Origin: Conexibacter woesei DSM 14684
GTDB lineage: Bacteria; Actinomycetota; Thermoleophilia; Solirubrobacterales; Solirubrobacteraceae
DNA: 64,000 nt
Assembly (NCBI RefSeq): GCF_000025265.1
Contig: NC_013739.1
Coordinates: forward strand, 2,604,001 to 2,668,000
Direction of reading: 5' to 3'
Below, one piece after another: positions 63,357 through 64,000 of this stretch. A program made the position numbers and the translations under genes. Position 1 is the first letter of the stretch; every line of letters starts with the position of its first letter. The notes under the pieces are model-generated. The model was not told the DNA's origin. It did no database searches and saw only the letters and a list, made by a program, of their open reading frames with translations.

Positions 63357-64000
63357 CGGAGCCGGCGCTCGCGGAGATCCTGCTGGAGAAGCCGCCGCAC
63401 CCGTTCTGGACGGTGCTGCGCCAGCTCGGGATCGAGCAGGCCGTCGGCGTGCTGCCGCGCTACCACGCCGACTGGCGCGAGTCGGCCGGCGAGCAGCCGT
63501 GGGACCTGATGCCGCTGACGCTCTACCGCGACCAGGTCGCCGAGGCGGGCCTGAGGCTCGCGGCGATCGAGGACAACCCGCCGATGGACAAGCTGCGGCT
63601 CGGGCTGCCGGGGCGGGAGGAGGAGCTGGAGGCGGTGCTGAGGCTGATCCGCTCGATGGGGACGCTCGGGATTCCGGTCTGGTGCTACAACTGGATGCCC
63701 GTGCTCGGCTGGATGCGGACGCGGATGGCCGCGCCGACGCGCGGCGGCGCGCTCGTCTCCTCGTGGGACGCCGCGCTGCTCGCCGACGCGCCGCTGACGT
63801 ATGCGGGGTTCGTGCCCGACGAGCAGCTGTGGGAGGCGCTCGCGTGGTTCCTGGAGCGGGTCTGCCCGGTCGCGGAGGAGGCGGGGGTGACGCTCGCCTT
63901 GCATCCCGACGACCCGCCGCTGTCGCCGATCCGCGGGATCGCGCGGATCATGTCGCGCGTCGAGTCGTTCGAGCGCCTGGTCGATCTGAACGACAGTCCC
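63353..64000 (+). CDS. uxuA: Mannonate dehydratase, 5' part (gene runs off the right edge)
   Basis: The first 216 codons of a UxuA-type enzyme, which converts D-mannonate to 2-keto-3-deoxygluconate in glucuronate catabolism. Diagnostic stretches are WCYNWMPVLGWMRTRMA, GGALVSSWD, and LALHPDDPPLSPIRGIARIM with the metal-binding His. The N-terminus (HPFWTVLRQLGIEQAVGVLP) also fits. The ATG at 63353 overlaps the ATPase stop, so the enzyme is co-expressed with the transporter. Its presence ties the FCD regulator, the ABC importer and probably the secreted propeller protein to hexuronate or uronide use. The rest of the gene, including the C-terminal metal sites, is not visible. Confidence 0.88.
   Translation, partial: MTEPALAEILLEKPPHPFWTVLRQLGIEQAVGVLPRYHADWRESAGEQPWDLMPLTLYRDQVAEAGLRLAAIEDNPPMDKLRLGLPGREEELEAVLRLIRSMGTLGIPVWCYNWMPVLGWMRTRMAAPTRGGALVSSWDAALLADAPLTYAGFVPDEQLWEALAWFLERVCPVAEEAGVTLALHPDDPPLSPIRGIARIMSRVESFERLVDLNDSP

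Overview
The window is very GC-rich chromosomal DNA with dense, often overlapping genes, many GTG starts and frequent ATGA/GTGA junctions. ECF sigma factors, LuxR-family (LAL) ATPase regulators, a DUF11 surface protein, a VKOR/DsbA thiol pair and a BlaI/M56 pair all point to a soil actinobacterium. The mix, together with unexpectedly common AGA arginine codons in some genes, looks most like the Solirubrobacterales (Conexibacter-like). That placement is an inference from style and content, not from a marker gene. No rRNA, tRNA, CRISPR array, insertion sequence or prophage was seen.

Layout. 0-4.7 kb: a YqcI/YcgG-type heme oxygenase-like gene, a deaminase, a 2OG-Fe(II) oxygenase, a radical SAM enzyme and an Sfp-type phosphopantetheinyl transferase. 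4.7-10.9 kb: a six-cysteine secreted protein, pyruvate carboxylase, a membrane diguanylate cyclase and a collagen-like exported protein. 10.9-17.1 kb: an operon of ECF sigma factor, cupin and a luciferase-like/hemerythrin fusion, divergent from an MFS pump across a perfect 14-bp inverted repeat; then a DGPF (YCII) protein with its ECF42-type sigma factor. 17.1-24.3 kb: a soluble histidine kinase and two tandem LAL regulators, the second frameshifted. 24.3-27.9 kb: an ABC exporter with a two-component system. 28.1-34.2 kb: a seven-module DUF11 surface protein, an alpha/beta hydrolase and an ArsR-SRPBCC-VOC operon.

34.2-40.3 kb is an envelope redox and metal island: a CtaG-like oxidase assembly gene (frameshifted), a Zn/Cd-type P1B ATPase, M56 protease plus BlaI repressor, DsbA-like thioredoxin and VKOR. 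Two identical BlaI-like operators, CTACTAC-N5-GTAGTAG, lie before ctaG and dsbA. 40.3-45.8 kb holds a third ECF sigma factor, a VOC protein, OsmC, a small membrane protein and a MocR regulator divergent from an MFS pump.

45.7-55.7 kb is a six-gene minus-strand operon: fused A/B CoA-transferase, CaiB/BaiF CoA-transferase, a solute-binding-fold protein without signal peptide, SDR, CocE-type hydrolase and a six-hairpin glycosidase. It faces a LacI regulator across a well-formed promoter and an AAACCGGTTT operator. 55.7-64 kb has a secreted beta-propeller-like protein divergent from an FCD-type GntR regulator, followed by a complete peptide/opine-family ABC transporter and the start of mannonate dehydratase (uxuA), which suggests hexuronate or oligouronide uptake.

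Notable oddities are a 47-bp palindromic element present twice (once between genes, once in frame inside the CoA-transferase), Gly/Ala/Asp-rich low-complexity inserts in at least six genes, two single-base frameshifts, and apparently leaderless promoters with operators at the start codon.
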